A stretch of 16,771 bases of DNA from Arthrobacter sp. (GCA_018260285.1 JAGLBH010000021.1:1-16771), one strand, 5' to 3'; positions 1-6,188 are shown, numbered from the stretch's first letter. Numbers and translations: made by a program. The notes: a model not told the origin generated them from the sequence alone.

Positions 1-368
1 GCAGGGCCCCACGCCCAGCCCGCGCCGGTGAGGAGCACGCCGAGGATGGCCGCGAGCGCCACGCCGTCGCGCCCGGCCTCGAGCGCCTCGCGGGGTCGGC
101 CGGCGCCCATGAGGCGGGAGACGGCCGGCGTCGTCCCGTACGCCAGGAAGATGAGGAGGCCGAGGGCGGTCTGGATGACCGTGCCCGCGATGCCGAGGCC
201 GCCCAGCTGGTCCGTGCCGAGGTGGCCGACCATGGCCGAGTCCGCGAGCACGAAGAGCGGCTCGGCGATGAGCGCCCCCAGAGCAGGGAGGGCCAGGGCG
301 GTGAGCTCGCGGGAGGTGCTGCGCCGGGCGGAGGCCGGGGGTTTCAGCGCAGCCGGGGCCGGGGTCAT
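1..368 (-). CDS. MATE-family efflux transporter (partial, N-terminal part only)
   Basis: A cation-coupled multidrug/toxin exporter of the inner membrane, cut by the left edge so that only about 122 N-terminal residues are visible. The reverse-strand frame reads without stop from ATG at 368 to position 1. After a basic Pro/Ala-rich start it shows the first MATE helix region: ALPALGALIAEPLF, then LADSAMVGHLG, then QLGGLGIAG, followed by a hydrophobic stretch (LGLLIFLAYG) and SRLMGAGRP. The LADSAMVGHLG and RLMGAG segments are typical of the DinF-like branch. The start codon overlaps the stop of the upstream CPBP gene as ATGA, so translation is probably coupled and the two share a transcript. The substrate cannot be inferred. 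Confidence 0.88.
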   Translation of the reverse strand, partial: MTPAPAALKPPASARRSTSRELTALALPALGALIAEPLFVLADSAMVGHLGTDQLGGLGIAGTVIQTALGLLIFLAYGTTPAVSRLMGAGRPREALEAGRDGVALAAILGVLLTGAGWAWGP

Positions 369-1207
369 ACCGGAACGCTGGGAATCAGGTAGAGGAAGCT
401 GAGCGCCATGAGGTTGTGCAGGGCGTGGATCACCGAGGAGTAGAGGAAGCTCTTGCCGGAGAGGATGTAGATGGTGCCGAACGTCAGGCCCATGACGAAG
501 TACGGCACGAGCGTCAGCGGGTTCTCCGGCCAGCCGGCCACTGCGTGGATGAGCGCGAAGACCAGGGAGGAGAGGACCAGGCAGACCCACTGGTTCACCC
601 GGGCGGAGAGCTTGCCGATGAGGAGGTTCCGGAAGAAGTACTCCTCGGCGATCGGGGCGCAGACCACCGTGGCGATCGCCATGAGGGGGAACGACGCCGA
701 CTTGGCCATCTCCTGCAGCCCCTCCTGGTTGGCGGAGTTGGAGACCCCTCCGGAGATGAGGTCGATGATCGCCCCCGCCCCGGCCAGGATCACGAGGTTG
801 GCGATGAACGCCACGGGGATCAGACCCCAGGCCTTGGCGGGGTGCGTTCGGAAGGGGCCGAGGGCGCGTTTGAAATCCGGCCTGAGGATGAGCAGCAGGC
901 TGACGAGCAGCACCGTGTAGGTGACGGTCTGGGCCATCGCCTGCGTGTTGCCGTCCTTCAGGCTGAACTCCTGCCCCTGTGCGGCCATGACGACCATGAG
1001 GAGAAGCACGGGCAGCCCCAGGAACATGCAGGCGACATAGACCAGAACGGCCGCGGCGTCCCGCCATGAGGCGGGCAGGGTCCAGGGCGGGCGGCCCTCA
1101 GGAGGCAGCGGGCGCGCGGCGGGCGGCTGATAGTAGTTCCCGTCCGGCAGGAAGTACCCGGAGGGCTGAGAAACACTGACCGCAGAAGGGCCCTGGGGTG
1201 AAGACAT
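365..1207 (-). CDS. CPBP-family (CAAX-like) intramembrane glutamic protease
   Basis: A 280-residue multi-pass membrane protein of the CPBP / Abi (RCE1-like) family. After a cytoplasmic Pro-rich N-terminus (residues 1-50) there are about seven hydrophobic segments (near 51-75, 94-108, 127-150, 172-187, 205-222, 232-250 and 255-275). The catalytic signature is intact: EEYFFR at 188-193 (EExxxR), FALIH at 217-221 (FxxxH) and HALHN at 261-265. In other bacteria the family is linked to bacteriocin self-immunity, protein processing or regulation; its role here is unknown. I chose ATG 1207 (MSSPQG). The open frame extends further upstream, but those residues look non-coding and cross the divergent promoter region. 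ATG 1216 (MNC) is an alternative. It is divergent to the SRPBCC gene and coupled to the MATE gene by ATGA. Confidence 0.88.
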   Translation of the reverse strand: MSSPQGPSAVSVSQPSGYFLPDGNYYQPPAARPLPPEGRPPWTLPASWRDAAAVLVYVACMFLGLPVLLLMVVMAAQGQEFSLKDGNTQAMAQTVTYTVLLVSLLLILRPDFKRALGPFRTHPAKAWGLIPVAFIANLVILAGAGAIIDLISGGVSNSANQEGLQEMAKSASFPLMAIATVVCAPIAEEYFFRNLLIGKLSARVNQWVCLVLSSLVFALIHAVAGWPENPLTLVPYFVMGLTFGTIYILSGKSFLYSSVIHALHNLMALSFLYLIPSVPV

Positions 1208-1214
1208 GCAGTTC

Positions 1215-1220
1215 ATTTTA
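1215..1220 (-). promoter_or_regulatory. Possible -10 box of a leaderless CPBP-MATE transcript
   Basis: Read on the minus strand this is TAAAAT, 7 nt before ATG 1207, which would place the transcription start at or beside the start codon. No Shine-Dalgarno sequence is visible ahead of that ATG, which fits a leaderless mRNA, a common class in actinobacteria. No convincing -35 box is present 17 bp upstream, so this is inference. Confidence 0.3.
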
Positions 1221-1280
1221 CGGGTGCGGGCATGGCTTAGGCTGGCCATGCGCCATCCATCTTGTGAAAGAGAGATCCCC

Positions 1281-1799
1281 ATGTCTGAATACCCTGAGGG
1301 CTTCGGCCTCTTCGTCGTCGAGCACACCACGAGCGCCTCCGCGGAGGACGTCTACGCGGCGTTCCTCGAGCCGGAGAAGATCGCCGCCTGGTTCGGCCCC
1401 GTCGGCTGGCACGTTCCTCTCGACACCATCTCGAGTGACCCCCGCGTGGGCGGCCACTACGAGTTCACGATGGTCAAGGACGACGACGAGACCCAGACCT
1501 CCCCCGCCGTCGCCACCCTCGAAGAGCTGCGCGAGCCCTTCTACATCCGCTCCACGGAGCGCGCCCACCGCGAGCTGGGCTTCCCGGAGGACCTCACGAT
1601 GGAGGTCCGCATCGAGCGGCTCTCGGCCGAGGACGGCGCCGGGGAAGGCGCCGGGGAGGGCGCCAGGGAGGGCCGCGGGGCCGACGCCGCAACCCGCCTC
1701 ACCGTGAAGCAGTGGCCCCTCCCGGAGGTCGTCTTCGAGCCGGCCACCGAGGGATGGCGCTCCTCCTTCACCAAGCTGGACGCGGCCTTCGGGGCGTAG
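1281..1799 (+). CDS. SRPBCC / AHSA1-type domain protein
   Basis: A 172-residue soluble protein of the START-like SRPBCC superfamily (AHSA1 / activator of Hsp90 ATPase C-terminal-like branch), whose members form a helix-grip cavity for hydrophobic ligands. Visible signature: TTSASAEDVYAAFLEPEKIAAWF (about 16-38; known pattern: polar start, helix, then a W-F turn), followed by DPRVGGHYEF (53-62), and WRSSFTKLDAAF at the C-terminus where the family ends in a W..f..L helix. ATG 1281 is preceded by GAAAGAGAG about 7-10 nt upstream, a usable ribosome-binding site; upstream in-frame ATG 1206 lies in the divergent promoter and is disfavoured. An odd insert of GAGE-like repeats lies at residues 119-134. 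The ligand is unknown; such proteins in actinobacteria are often labelled only as ATPase or polyketide cyclase-like. Confidence 0.82.
   Translation: MSEYPEGFGLFVVEHTTSASAEDVYAAFLEPEKIAAWFGPVGWHVPLDTISSDPRVGGHYEFTMVKDDDETQTSPAVATLEELREPFYIRSTERAHRELGFPEDLTMEVRIERLSAEDGAGEGAGEGAREGRGADAATRLTVKQWPLPEVVFEPATEGWRSSFTKLDAAFGA
1635..1682 (+). repeat. In-frame 12-bp tandem repeat within the SRPBCC gene
   Basis: Three 12-bp units (GGCGCCGGGGAA, GGCGCCGGGGAG, GGCGCCAGGGAG) and a degenerate fourth encode GAGE-GAGE-GARE-GRGA. Unit-length changes would stay in frame, so the protein could vary in length by multiples of four residues at a likely surface loop. Confidence 0.85.
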
Positions 1800-1879
1800 C
1801 CGCTGCTGGGGAGGTGGCGTTGCGGGGGCGAGGCGGCGGCGGGCTGCTGGGGCCGCTGGGGCGCTGCTGTGGCGCTGCA

Positions 1880-2087
1880 CCCCCGGTTTCTCGGGGGCCT
1901 CACCGCTCCGCCCCCGGTTTCTCGGGGGCGCCTCCCGTAGACCCCCGATTTCTGGGGGGGCCTCACCGCTCCGCCCCCGGTTTCTCGGGGGCGCCTCCCG
2001 TAGACCCCTGATTTCTTGGGGGGCCAGTTACCTCCACCCCCGCTTTCACGGGGGTGTCTGGCAGTCCACCCCCGGCTACTTGGGGGT
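1880..2087. repeat. Array of seven short hairpins at 31-32 bp period
   Basis: Seven palindromes of the form CCCCCG, 6-8 nt loop, CGGGGG start at about 1880, 1911, 1942, 1974, 2005, 2037 and 2069, i.e. spaced 31, 31, 32, 31, 32 and 32 bp. Copies 1, 2 and 4 share the loop GTTTCT; copies 3 and 5 have GATTTCT; copies 6 and 7 have diverged loops. Copies 2, 4 and 6 have stems lengthened to 8 bp (CGCCCCCG/CGGGGGCG, or CACCCCCG/CGGGGGTG in copy 6). Copy 5 carries a T:T mismatch in the stem. The about 13-bp spacers between copies 1-5 alternate between two sequences, one containing CCTCACCGCTCCG and one containing CCTCCCGTAGA. Confidence 0.9.
1893..2022. repeat. 63-bp direct duplication inside the hairpin array
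   Basis: The segment from 1893 recurs at 1956, an offset of exactly 63 bp, with only two differences that I can see across the second hairpin pair (C1946 versus T2009, G1954 versus T2017). It therefore doubles a two-hairpin unit. The two changes sit opposite each other in the same stem and turn a C:G pair into T:T. Confidence 0.88.
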
Positions 2088-2095
2088 CCAGGCCA

Positions 2096-2160
2096 TGCAC
2101 CCCTGGATATTCCATACACCCCCGGAATTTCAAGGGGTCTATGGAATAGGTGGGGGTGCA
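2096..2160. repeat. Compound 65-nt hairpin upstream of tag
   Basis: Three nested perfect stems pair across this interval: TGCACCCC (2096-2103) with GGGGTGCA (2153-2160); TATTCCATA (2108-2116) with TATGGAATA (2140-2148); ACCCC (2118-2122) with GGGGT (2134-2138). They are separated by a 4x4 internal loop and a single C:C mismatch, giving 22 paired bases around an 11-nt loop. The middle stem is AT-rich, unlike the rest of the array. Confidence 0.85.
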
Positions 2161-2188
2161 TCCGACTGCACCCCCGAGAAGTCGGGGG
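2152..2188 (+). promoter_or_regulatory. Mutually exclusive leader hairpins before tag (possible attenuator)
   Basis: GGGGGTGCA (2152-2160) can pair with the upstream arm at 2096-2103, or with TGCACCCCC (2167-2175) over a 6-nt loop. The latter pairing consumes bases 2171-2175, which otherwise form CCCCCGA/TCGGGGG (2171-2177 with 2182-2188, loop GAAG). These alternatives cannot all form at once, the geometry of an RNA switch. No T-run follows the last stem, so a classic intrinsic terminator is not supported, and function is inference. Confidence 0.4.
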
Positions 2189-2229
2189 CGGAGCGCAGAG
2201 GCCCCCGCAGAGAGGTCCAGAATGGACAC

Positions 2230-2976
2230 ATGAACGACCCTCACGCCTCTGCCCCCGCCACTCCGGACGCCGTCCTAGCCACAGCTCCCCCACACGACCC
2301 CCACGCAGCCGCAGCGCCCGCCGCTTCCCCGCTCGTCCAAGGGGCCGACGGGCTCATGCGCCCCACGTGGGCCGAGGGGTCGGATCTCATGCGTGAGTAC
2401 TACGACACGGAGTGGGGCATGCCCGTCACGGGCGAGGCGGCCGTCTTCGAGCGTCTGGCCCTCGAGGGTTTCCAAGCCGGCCTCTCCTGGGCCACCGTCC
2501 TCAAGAAGCGCCCCGCCTTCCGGCGTGAGTTCAGCGGCTTTGACCCGGAGCAGGTGGCCGCCTTCACCGATGCAGACCGGGAGCGGCTCATGAACTGCCC
2601 CGAGATCATCCGAAACCGCCTGAAGATCGACGCGACGATCTCCAACGCGACCGCCGTCATCCGCCTGAGAGAGAAGGGCGGCCTAGAAGCGTTCCTGTGG
2701 TCGTTCCAGCCGGACCAGGGCTATGCCCCGCGCAGCTTCGCGGAGATCCCCACGGAGTCTGCCGAGTCCAAGGCCCTCTCCAAGGCGCTCAAGAAAGAGG
2801 GCTTCCGGTTCGTGGGGCCCACCACGATGTTCGCCCTCATGGAAGCGCTCGGCATCATCGACACCCACCTCGTGGGCTCACACCGCCGAGGCTCCTCAGG
2901 AGTCTGGGCCACGGGGGAGGACGGCGCAGCCCGCCTGGCCCCCGGCGTCGCTCCCAAAACACCGCCCCGTCATTAG
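2230..2976 (+). CDS. tag: DNA-3-methyladenine glycosylase I (Tag-like), zinc ligands mostly absent
   Basis: A 248-residue helix-hairpin-helix-type base excision repair enzyme that removes 3-methyladenine from alkylated DNA. A Pro/Ala-rich extension (1-42) precedes the domain. Family motifs are clear: EYYDTEWG (56-63), then FERLALEGFQAGLSW with the conserved Glu, Gln and Trp of the base pocket, then RFVGPTTMFALMEALGIIDTHLVGS. The E. coli protein binds zinc through Cys and His near the N-terminus and His and Cys near the C-terminus; here the first Cys is Pro (RPTW at 44-47), the His of HDxEWG is Tyr and the last Cys is Ser, leaving one His. ATG 2230 has only a distant AGAGAGG (2209-2215); ATG 2356 (MRPTW), which would remove the extension, is a real alternative. 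Hairpins lie directly upstream. Confidence 0.9.
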   Translation: MNDPHASAPATPDAVLATAPPHDPHAAAAPAASPLVQGADGLMRPTWAEGSDLMREYYDTEWGMPVTGEAAVFERLALEGFQAGLSWATVLKKRPAFRREFSGFDPEQVAAFTDADRERLMNCPEIIRNRLKIDATISNATAVIRLREKGGLEAFLWSFQPDQGYAPRSFAEIPTESAESKALSKALKKEGFRFVGPTTMFALMEALGIIDTHLVGSHRRGSSGVWATGEDGAARLAPGVAPKTPPRH

Positions 2977-2988
2977 TTCAATCTTGAA
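2977..2988. promoter_or_regulatory. Perfect inverted repeat, possible operator of the LLM gene
   Basis: TTCAA-TC-TTGAA begins at the base after the tag stop codon, in a short AT-rich island 33 bp before the LLM start. Size and symmetry suit a dimeric winged-helix repressor (MarR-like), but no such regulator is in the window. TTGAAA at 2984-2989 could also act as a -35 box, although the hexamer 17 bp further (GTGTTG) is a poor -10. Confidence 0.4.
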
Positions 2989-3020
2989 ATAAATGAAGGA
3001 AAGCCCGTGTTGAAGCAGTC

Positions 3021-4124
3021 ATGACACACCCCGACGCACTCGCCCCCGCCTCCTCCGCCCCCGTCAAGCGCCTGGAGCCCAGCCCCACGGCAGACTTCGG
3101 CCCCGTCCAGTTCGGTCTGGACACCTTCGGGGACTTGACCGTTGACCTGGAGGGCCGCCCCGTCAGCTCCGCGCAGGTCATCCGCAACGTCGTGGCCGAG
3201 GGCGTGGAGGCTGAGCGAGTGGGCCTGGACTTCTTCGGGGTCGGCGAGCACCATCGTGACGACTTCGCCATTTCCGCCCCCGAGATGGTCCTGGCGGCAC
3301 TGGCCTCCGTGACACAGCGCATCCGGCTCGGCACGGCCGTCACGGTCCTCTCGAGCGACGACCCCCTGCGCGCCTTCGAGCGCTTCTCCACGCTCGACGC
3401 CCTCAGCAGCGGCCGCGCCGAGGCGGTCATCGGTCGCGGCTCCTTCACGGAGTCCTTCCCCCTCTTCGGGCTGGACCTCGCGGACTACGAGACGCTCTTC
3501 TCGGAGAAGCTCGCCCTCTTCGCCCAGGCCCTCAAGGAGAAGCCGATCCACTGGGAGGGCACGCACCGCCCGCCCGTCGCAGGGGCGCAGCTCATGCCGC
3601 GATCCGAAGGCGGGATTCCCGCGTGGATCGGCGTCGGCGGATCCCCGCAGTCGGTGGTGAGGGCCGTGGAGAACGAGATCCCCATGACCCTGGCGATCAT
3701 CGGCGGCGATTCCACCCGCTTCAAGCCCTACGTGGACCTGTACCACCGGGCCCAGGACCAGACGGGCGGGCCGCGCCTCCCGCTGGGCGTGCATTCCCCG
3801 GGGTTCATCGCAGAGAGCGACGACGACGCCGTTGACCTCGCTCGGGACGCATGGCTGGCCTTCCGCAACCGCCTGGGCCGCGAGCGCGGCTGGGGGCCGG
3901 CCGGCGTGGACGAGATGCTGCAGGAGATGCGCCACGGCTCCCTCTACCTGGGCAGCCCGGAGACGGTGGCGCCCCGCATCGCCCGGACGATCAAGGCGCT
4001 GGGGGCCAACCGGTTCGACCTCAAGTACTCCAACGGCACGCTGGCCCACGAGCACCTGATGACCTCGATCCGCCTCTACGGGGAAGAGGTCGTCCCCCGG
4101 GTGCGCCGCCTCCTGGAGGACTGA
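3021..4124 (+). CDS. LLM-class flavin-dependent oxidoreductase
   Basis: A 367-residue bacterial luciferase-like (F420/FMN-type) TIM-barrel oxidoreductase. After an Ala/Pro-rich N-terminal extension (1-25) the barrel begins at FGPVQFGLDTFGDLT. Diagnostic stretches: DFFGVGEHHRDDFAIS (70-85), RIRLGTAVTVLSSDDPLR (100-117), LDALSSGRAEAVIGRGSF (125-142) and WIGVGGSPQSVVRA. From memory these closely match the small subgroup typified by the Agrobacterium protein Atu2307 (LLM_2I7G type), whose substrate is unsettled; FMN is the likelier cofactor. ATG 3021 is the only good start. GGAAAG lies about 17 nt upstream, so ribosome binding looks weak. The gene is in the same direction as the aromatic hydroxylase but is separated from it by a promoter, so joint function is only suggested. 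Confidence 0.9.
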   Translation: MTHPDALAPASSAPVKRLEPSPTADFGPVQFGLDTFGDLTVDLEGRPVSSAQVIRNVVAEGVEAERVGLDFFGVGEHHRDDFAISAPEMVLAALASVTQRIRLGTAVTVLSSDDPLRAFERFSTLDALSSGRAEAVIGRGSFTESFPLFGLDLADYETLFSEKLALFAQALKEKPIHWEGTHRPPVAGAQLMPRSEGGIPAWIGVGGSPQSVVRAVENEIPMTLAIIGGDSTRFKPYVDLYHRAQDQTGGPRLPLGVHSPGFIAESDDDAVDLARDAWLAFRNRLGRERGWGPAGVDEMLQEMRHGSLYLGSPETVAPRIARTIKALGANRFDLKYSNGTLAHEHLMTSIRLYGEEVVPRVRRLLED

Positions 4125-4139
4125 CCTGCCGCCTCTCCC

Positions 4140-4168
4140 TTGTTCGCCCACGCCGGGGCCACTATGAT
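4140..4168 (+). promoter_or_regulatory. Promoter of the aromatic hydroxylase gene
   Basis: TTGTTC (4140-4145) and TATGAT (4163-4168) are separated by 17 bp, a near-consensus housekeeping-sigma promoter and one of the best in the window. Transcription would start near 4175, leaving a leader of about 90 nt before ATG 4266. Confidence 0.65.
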
Positions 4169-4201
4169 CTAGAACACAATCCATACTCGGGGCACTGTGT
4201 C

Positions 4202-4229
4202 CAGACCTGCACACGGTTCAGACCTGCAC
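4202..4229 (+). repeat. 11-bp direct repeat in the hydroxylase leader
   Basis: CAGACCTGCAC occurs at 4202-4212 and again at 4219-4229, a 17-bp offset. It lies downstream of the predicted transcription start and upstream of the ribosome-binding site, where a bound regulator or RNA-level control could act. No regulator gene is adjacent, so function is inference. Confidence 0.6.
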
Positions 4230-4265
4230 GCGCGGCCCCGCCCGGCGATGAAGCACGAGGATTCC

Positions 4266-6164
4266 ATGCAGTTTCACCAGCACGGCTATATCTCTCACGA
4301 TCCCCTCATCCAGCCTGCCGCAGGCTATGGCGTGGACCGCTCGGAGGATCTGCCGGACGAGCTGGATGTGCTCATCGTCGGGACGGGCCCCGCAGGCATG
4401 ATCGCCGCGGCTCAGCTCGCGATGTTCCCCGAGGTCAACACCCGGATCATCGAGAAGCGGCCCGGACGCCTGGAGGTGGGCCAGGCGGACGGCATTCAGG
4501 CCCGCAGCGTGGAGACCTTCCAGGCGTTCGGCTTCGCCAACCGCATCATCGACGAGGCCTATCACATCACCGAGATGGCCTTCTGGAAGCCGGACCCCGA
4601 GAACCCGGAGAACATCATCCCGGGCGCCCGCCCCCAGGACGATCCCCATGGGATCTCCGAGTTCCCGCACCTCATCGTGAACCAGGCCCGCATCCTGGAT
4701 CACTTCGCCGAGTTCATGGCCCATTCGCCGAGCAGGCTCGCCCCGGATTTCGGCATCGAGTTCCTCGGGCTCACGGTGGGCGACGGCGACTACCCCGTGG
4801 CCGTTGACCTCCGCTACACCGCCGGACCCCGCGAGGGCGAGGAGCGCACCGTCCGCGCCAAGTACGTGGTGGGCTGCGACGGCGCCCGCTCTGGGGTGCG
4901 TGCGGCCATCGGCCGGAAGCTCGAGGGCCTCTCCGCGAACCACGCGTGGGGCGTCATGGACGTCCTCGCGAACTCGGACTTCCCGGACATCCGCCTCAAA
5001 TGCGCCATCCAGTCCACCAAGGGCTCCATTCTCCACATCCCGCGCGAGGGCGGCCACCTCTTCCGCATGTACGTGGACCTGGGCGAGGTCCACCCGGAGA
5101 GCAAGGGGGAGATCCGCAAGACGTCCCTCGAGGAGATCATCCGCAAGGCCAACGAGATCATCCACCCGTACTCCGTGGACGTGAAGCACGTCGCCTGGAA
5201 CAGCGTCTACGAGGTGGGGCACCGCCTCACGGACAAGTTCGACGACGTCCCCCTCGAGAAGGAGGGCGAGCAGATGCCGCGTGTCTTCATCACAGGGGAC
5301 GCCTGCCACACCCACTCCGCCAAGGCGGGCCAGGGCATGAACGTCTCCATGCAGGACGGGTGGAACATCGCCTGGAAGCTGGGCCACGTGCTCACGGGAC
5401 TGGCCCCGGAGGAGCTGCTCTGCACGTACTCGGGCGAGCGCCAGGAGATCGCAAAGAACCTCATCGACTTCGACAAAGAGTGGTCCACCCTCATGGCCAC
5501 CCCCGCGGACCAGCTCCCGGACCCGGCCTACCTCGAGGACTTCTACGTCAAGACGGCCGAATTCCCGGCCGGGTTCATGACGCAGTACAAGCCCTCCATG
5601 ATCACCGCCCCCGCCGACCGCCAGGATCTGGCCGCGGGCTTCCCCGTCGGCAAGCGCTTCCGCTCCGCGCCGGTCCTGCGGGTCTGCGACGCCTACGAGC
5701 GAGGCCTCGGCCACGAGGCGACGGCGGACGGCCGCTACCGCGTCTACGTCTTCGCAGGCCAGAACGCCGCCTCCGGCACCGGCCCCGCAGCCACCGCGCT
5801 CTCCGAGTGGGCCGAGTGGATGGAGACCGCCGAAGACTCCCCCGTGCGGGCCCACACCCCGGAATCCGCGGATCTTGACGCTGTTTTTGACGTTCGGGTT
5901 ATATTCCAGGAAGAGCATCTTCAGGTGAAGCTCATGGAGACGCCCACCCTCTTCCGCCCGGAGGTCGGCCCGTTCCGGCTGCGCTACCTGGAGAAGGTGT
6001 ATGCGGCGATGCCCGACGAGGACATCTTCGAGGAGCGGGGCATCAGCCGAGCCGGCTGCGTCGTCGTCGTCCGCCCGGACCAGTACGTGGGCGGGGTGTT
6101 CCCGCTCGAGGACCGGGACGGCCTTGCCGCGTACTTCGCGGGAGCGCTGCGCAGGCAGCACTAG
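4266..6164 (+). CDS. FAD-dependent aromatic hydroxylase (phenol 2-monooxygenase / 3-hydroxybenzoate 4-monooxygenase type)
   Basis: A 632-residue single-component flavoprotein that would hydroxylate a phenolic ring using NAD(P)H and O2. Class A monooxygenase motifs are all present: GTGPAG (39-44) for the ADP moiety of FAD, VVGCDGARS (201-209, DG motif) and FITGDACHTHSAKAGQGMN (341-359, GD motif). The C-terminal part (about 440-630) matches the thioredoxin-like Phe_hydrox_dim domain, and the length is normal for the phenol hydroxylase/MobA group. HGYISHDPLIQPAA and VGQADGIQARSVETFQAFGF resemble 3-hydroxybenzoate 4-hydroxylase most closely in memory; the substrate is not certain. ATG 4266 is chosen because GAGG sits 5 nt upstream; GTG 4197 and ATG 4248 would add residues lying in the leader. 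A short AT-rich, rare-codon patch occurs at 5871-5910. Confidence 0.9.
   Translation: MQFHQHGYISHDPLIQPAAGYGVDRSEDLPDELDVLIVGTGPAGMIAAAQLAMFPEVNTRIIEKRPGRLEVGQADGIQARSVETFQAFGFANRIIDEAYHITEMAFWKPDPENPENIIPGARPQDDPHGISEFPHLIVNQARILDHFAEFMAHSPSRLAPDFGIEFLGLTVGDGDYPVAVDLRYTAGPREGEERTVRAKYVVGCDGARSGVRAAIGRKLEGLSANHAWGVMDVLANSDFPDIRLKCAIQSTKGSILHIPREGGHLFRMYVDLGEVHPESKGEIRKTSLEEIIRKANEIIHPYSVDVKHVAWNSVYEVGHRLTDKFDDVPLEKEGEQMPRVFITGDACHTHSAKAGQGMNVSMQDGWNIAWKLGHVLTGLAPEELLCTYSGERQEIAKNLIDFDKEWSTLMATPADQLPDPAYLEDFYVKTAEFPAGFMTQYKPSMITAPADRQDLAAGFPVGKRFRSAPVLRVCDAYERGLGHEATADGRYRVYVFAGQNAASGTGPAATALSEWAEWMETAEDSPVRAHTPESADLDAVFDVRVIFQEEHLQVKLMETPTLFRPEVGPFRLRYLEKVYAAMPDEDIFEERGISRAGCVVVVRPDQYVGGVFPLEDRDGLAAYFAGALRRQH
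5875..5905 (+). promoter_or_regulatory. Promoter-like AT-rich patch inside the hydroxylase gene
   Basis: TTGACG (5875-5880) and TATATT (5900-5905) lie 19 bp apart in an otherwise GC-rich gene, about 330 bp before the aldehyde dehydrogenase. The codons here (GTT, TTT, GTT, GTT and ATA) are unlike those around them. It may be an internal promoter for the dehydrogenase-DUF779 pair; the long spacing makes this tentative. Confidence 0.3.
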
Positions 6165-6188
6165 AGCGTTGGCCGCTCAGGCCACGGC

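Larger units (their letters stand above)
1800..2229. other. Gene-free interval, 430 bp, filled with hairpin repeats
   Basis: No credible gene lies between the SRPBCC stop and the tag start. Positions 1800-1879 are G/C-rich low-complexity sequence. From 1880 onward the DNA is a succession of C-run/G-run palindromes (separate entries). Open frames crossing it on both strands translate to Pro/Arg/Gly-rich repeats that simply mirror the palindromes. The array may terminate SRPBCC transcription, shield the tag promoter, or serve as recombination or protein-binding sites. Confidence 0.75.

Noticed and set aside
1880..2190. CRISPR array
   Set aside because: The period is 31-32 bp with about 13-bp spacers that themselves repeat, and no cas gene is in the window.
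1541..2293. Long minus-strand open frame across the hairpin array, encoding Gly/Arg/Pro repeats
   Set aside because: Its repeats are only the translation of the palindromes, it is antisense to the SRPBCC gene, and it has no domain or ribosome-binding site.
2973..4214. 413-codon minus-strand open frame opposite the LLM gene
   Set aside because: Antisense shadow with no recognisable domain.
4197..4265. Upstream GTG or ATG starts for the aromatic hydroxylase
   Set aside because: These residues lie in the leader and are not family-like; ATG 4266 has GAGG at proper spacing.
4218..6161. 647-codon minus-strand open frame opposite the aromatic hydroxylase
   Set aside because: A high-GC shadow: the plus-strand frame has all the flavoprotein motifs, while this one has low-complexity Val/Leu/Asp/Arg sequence.
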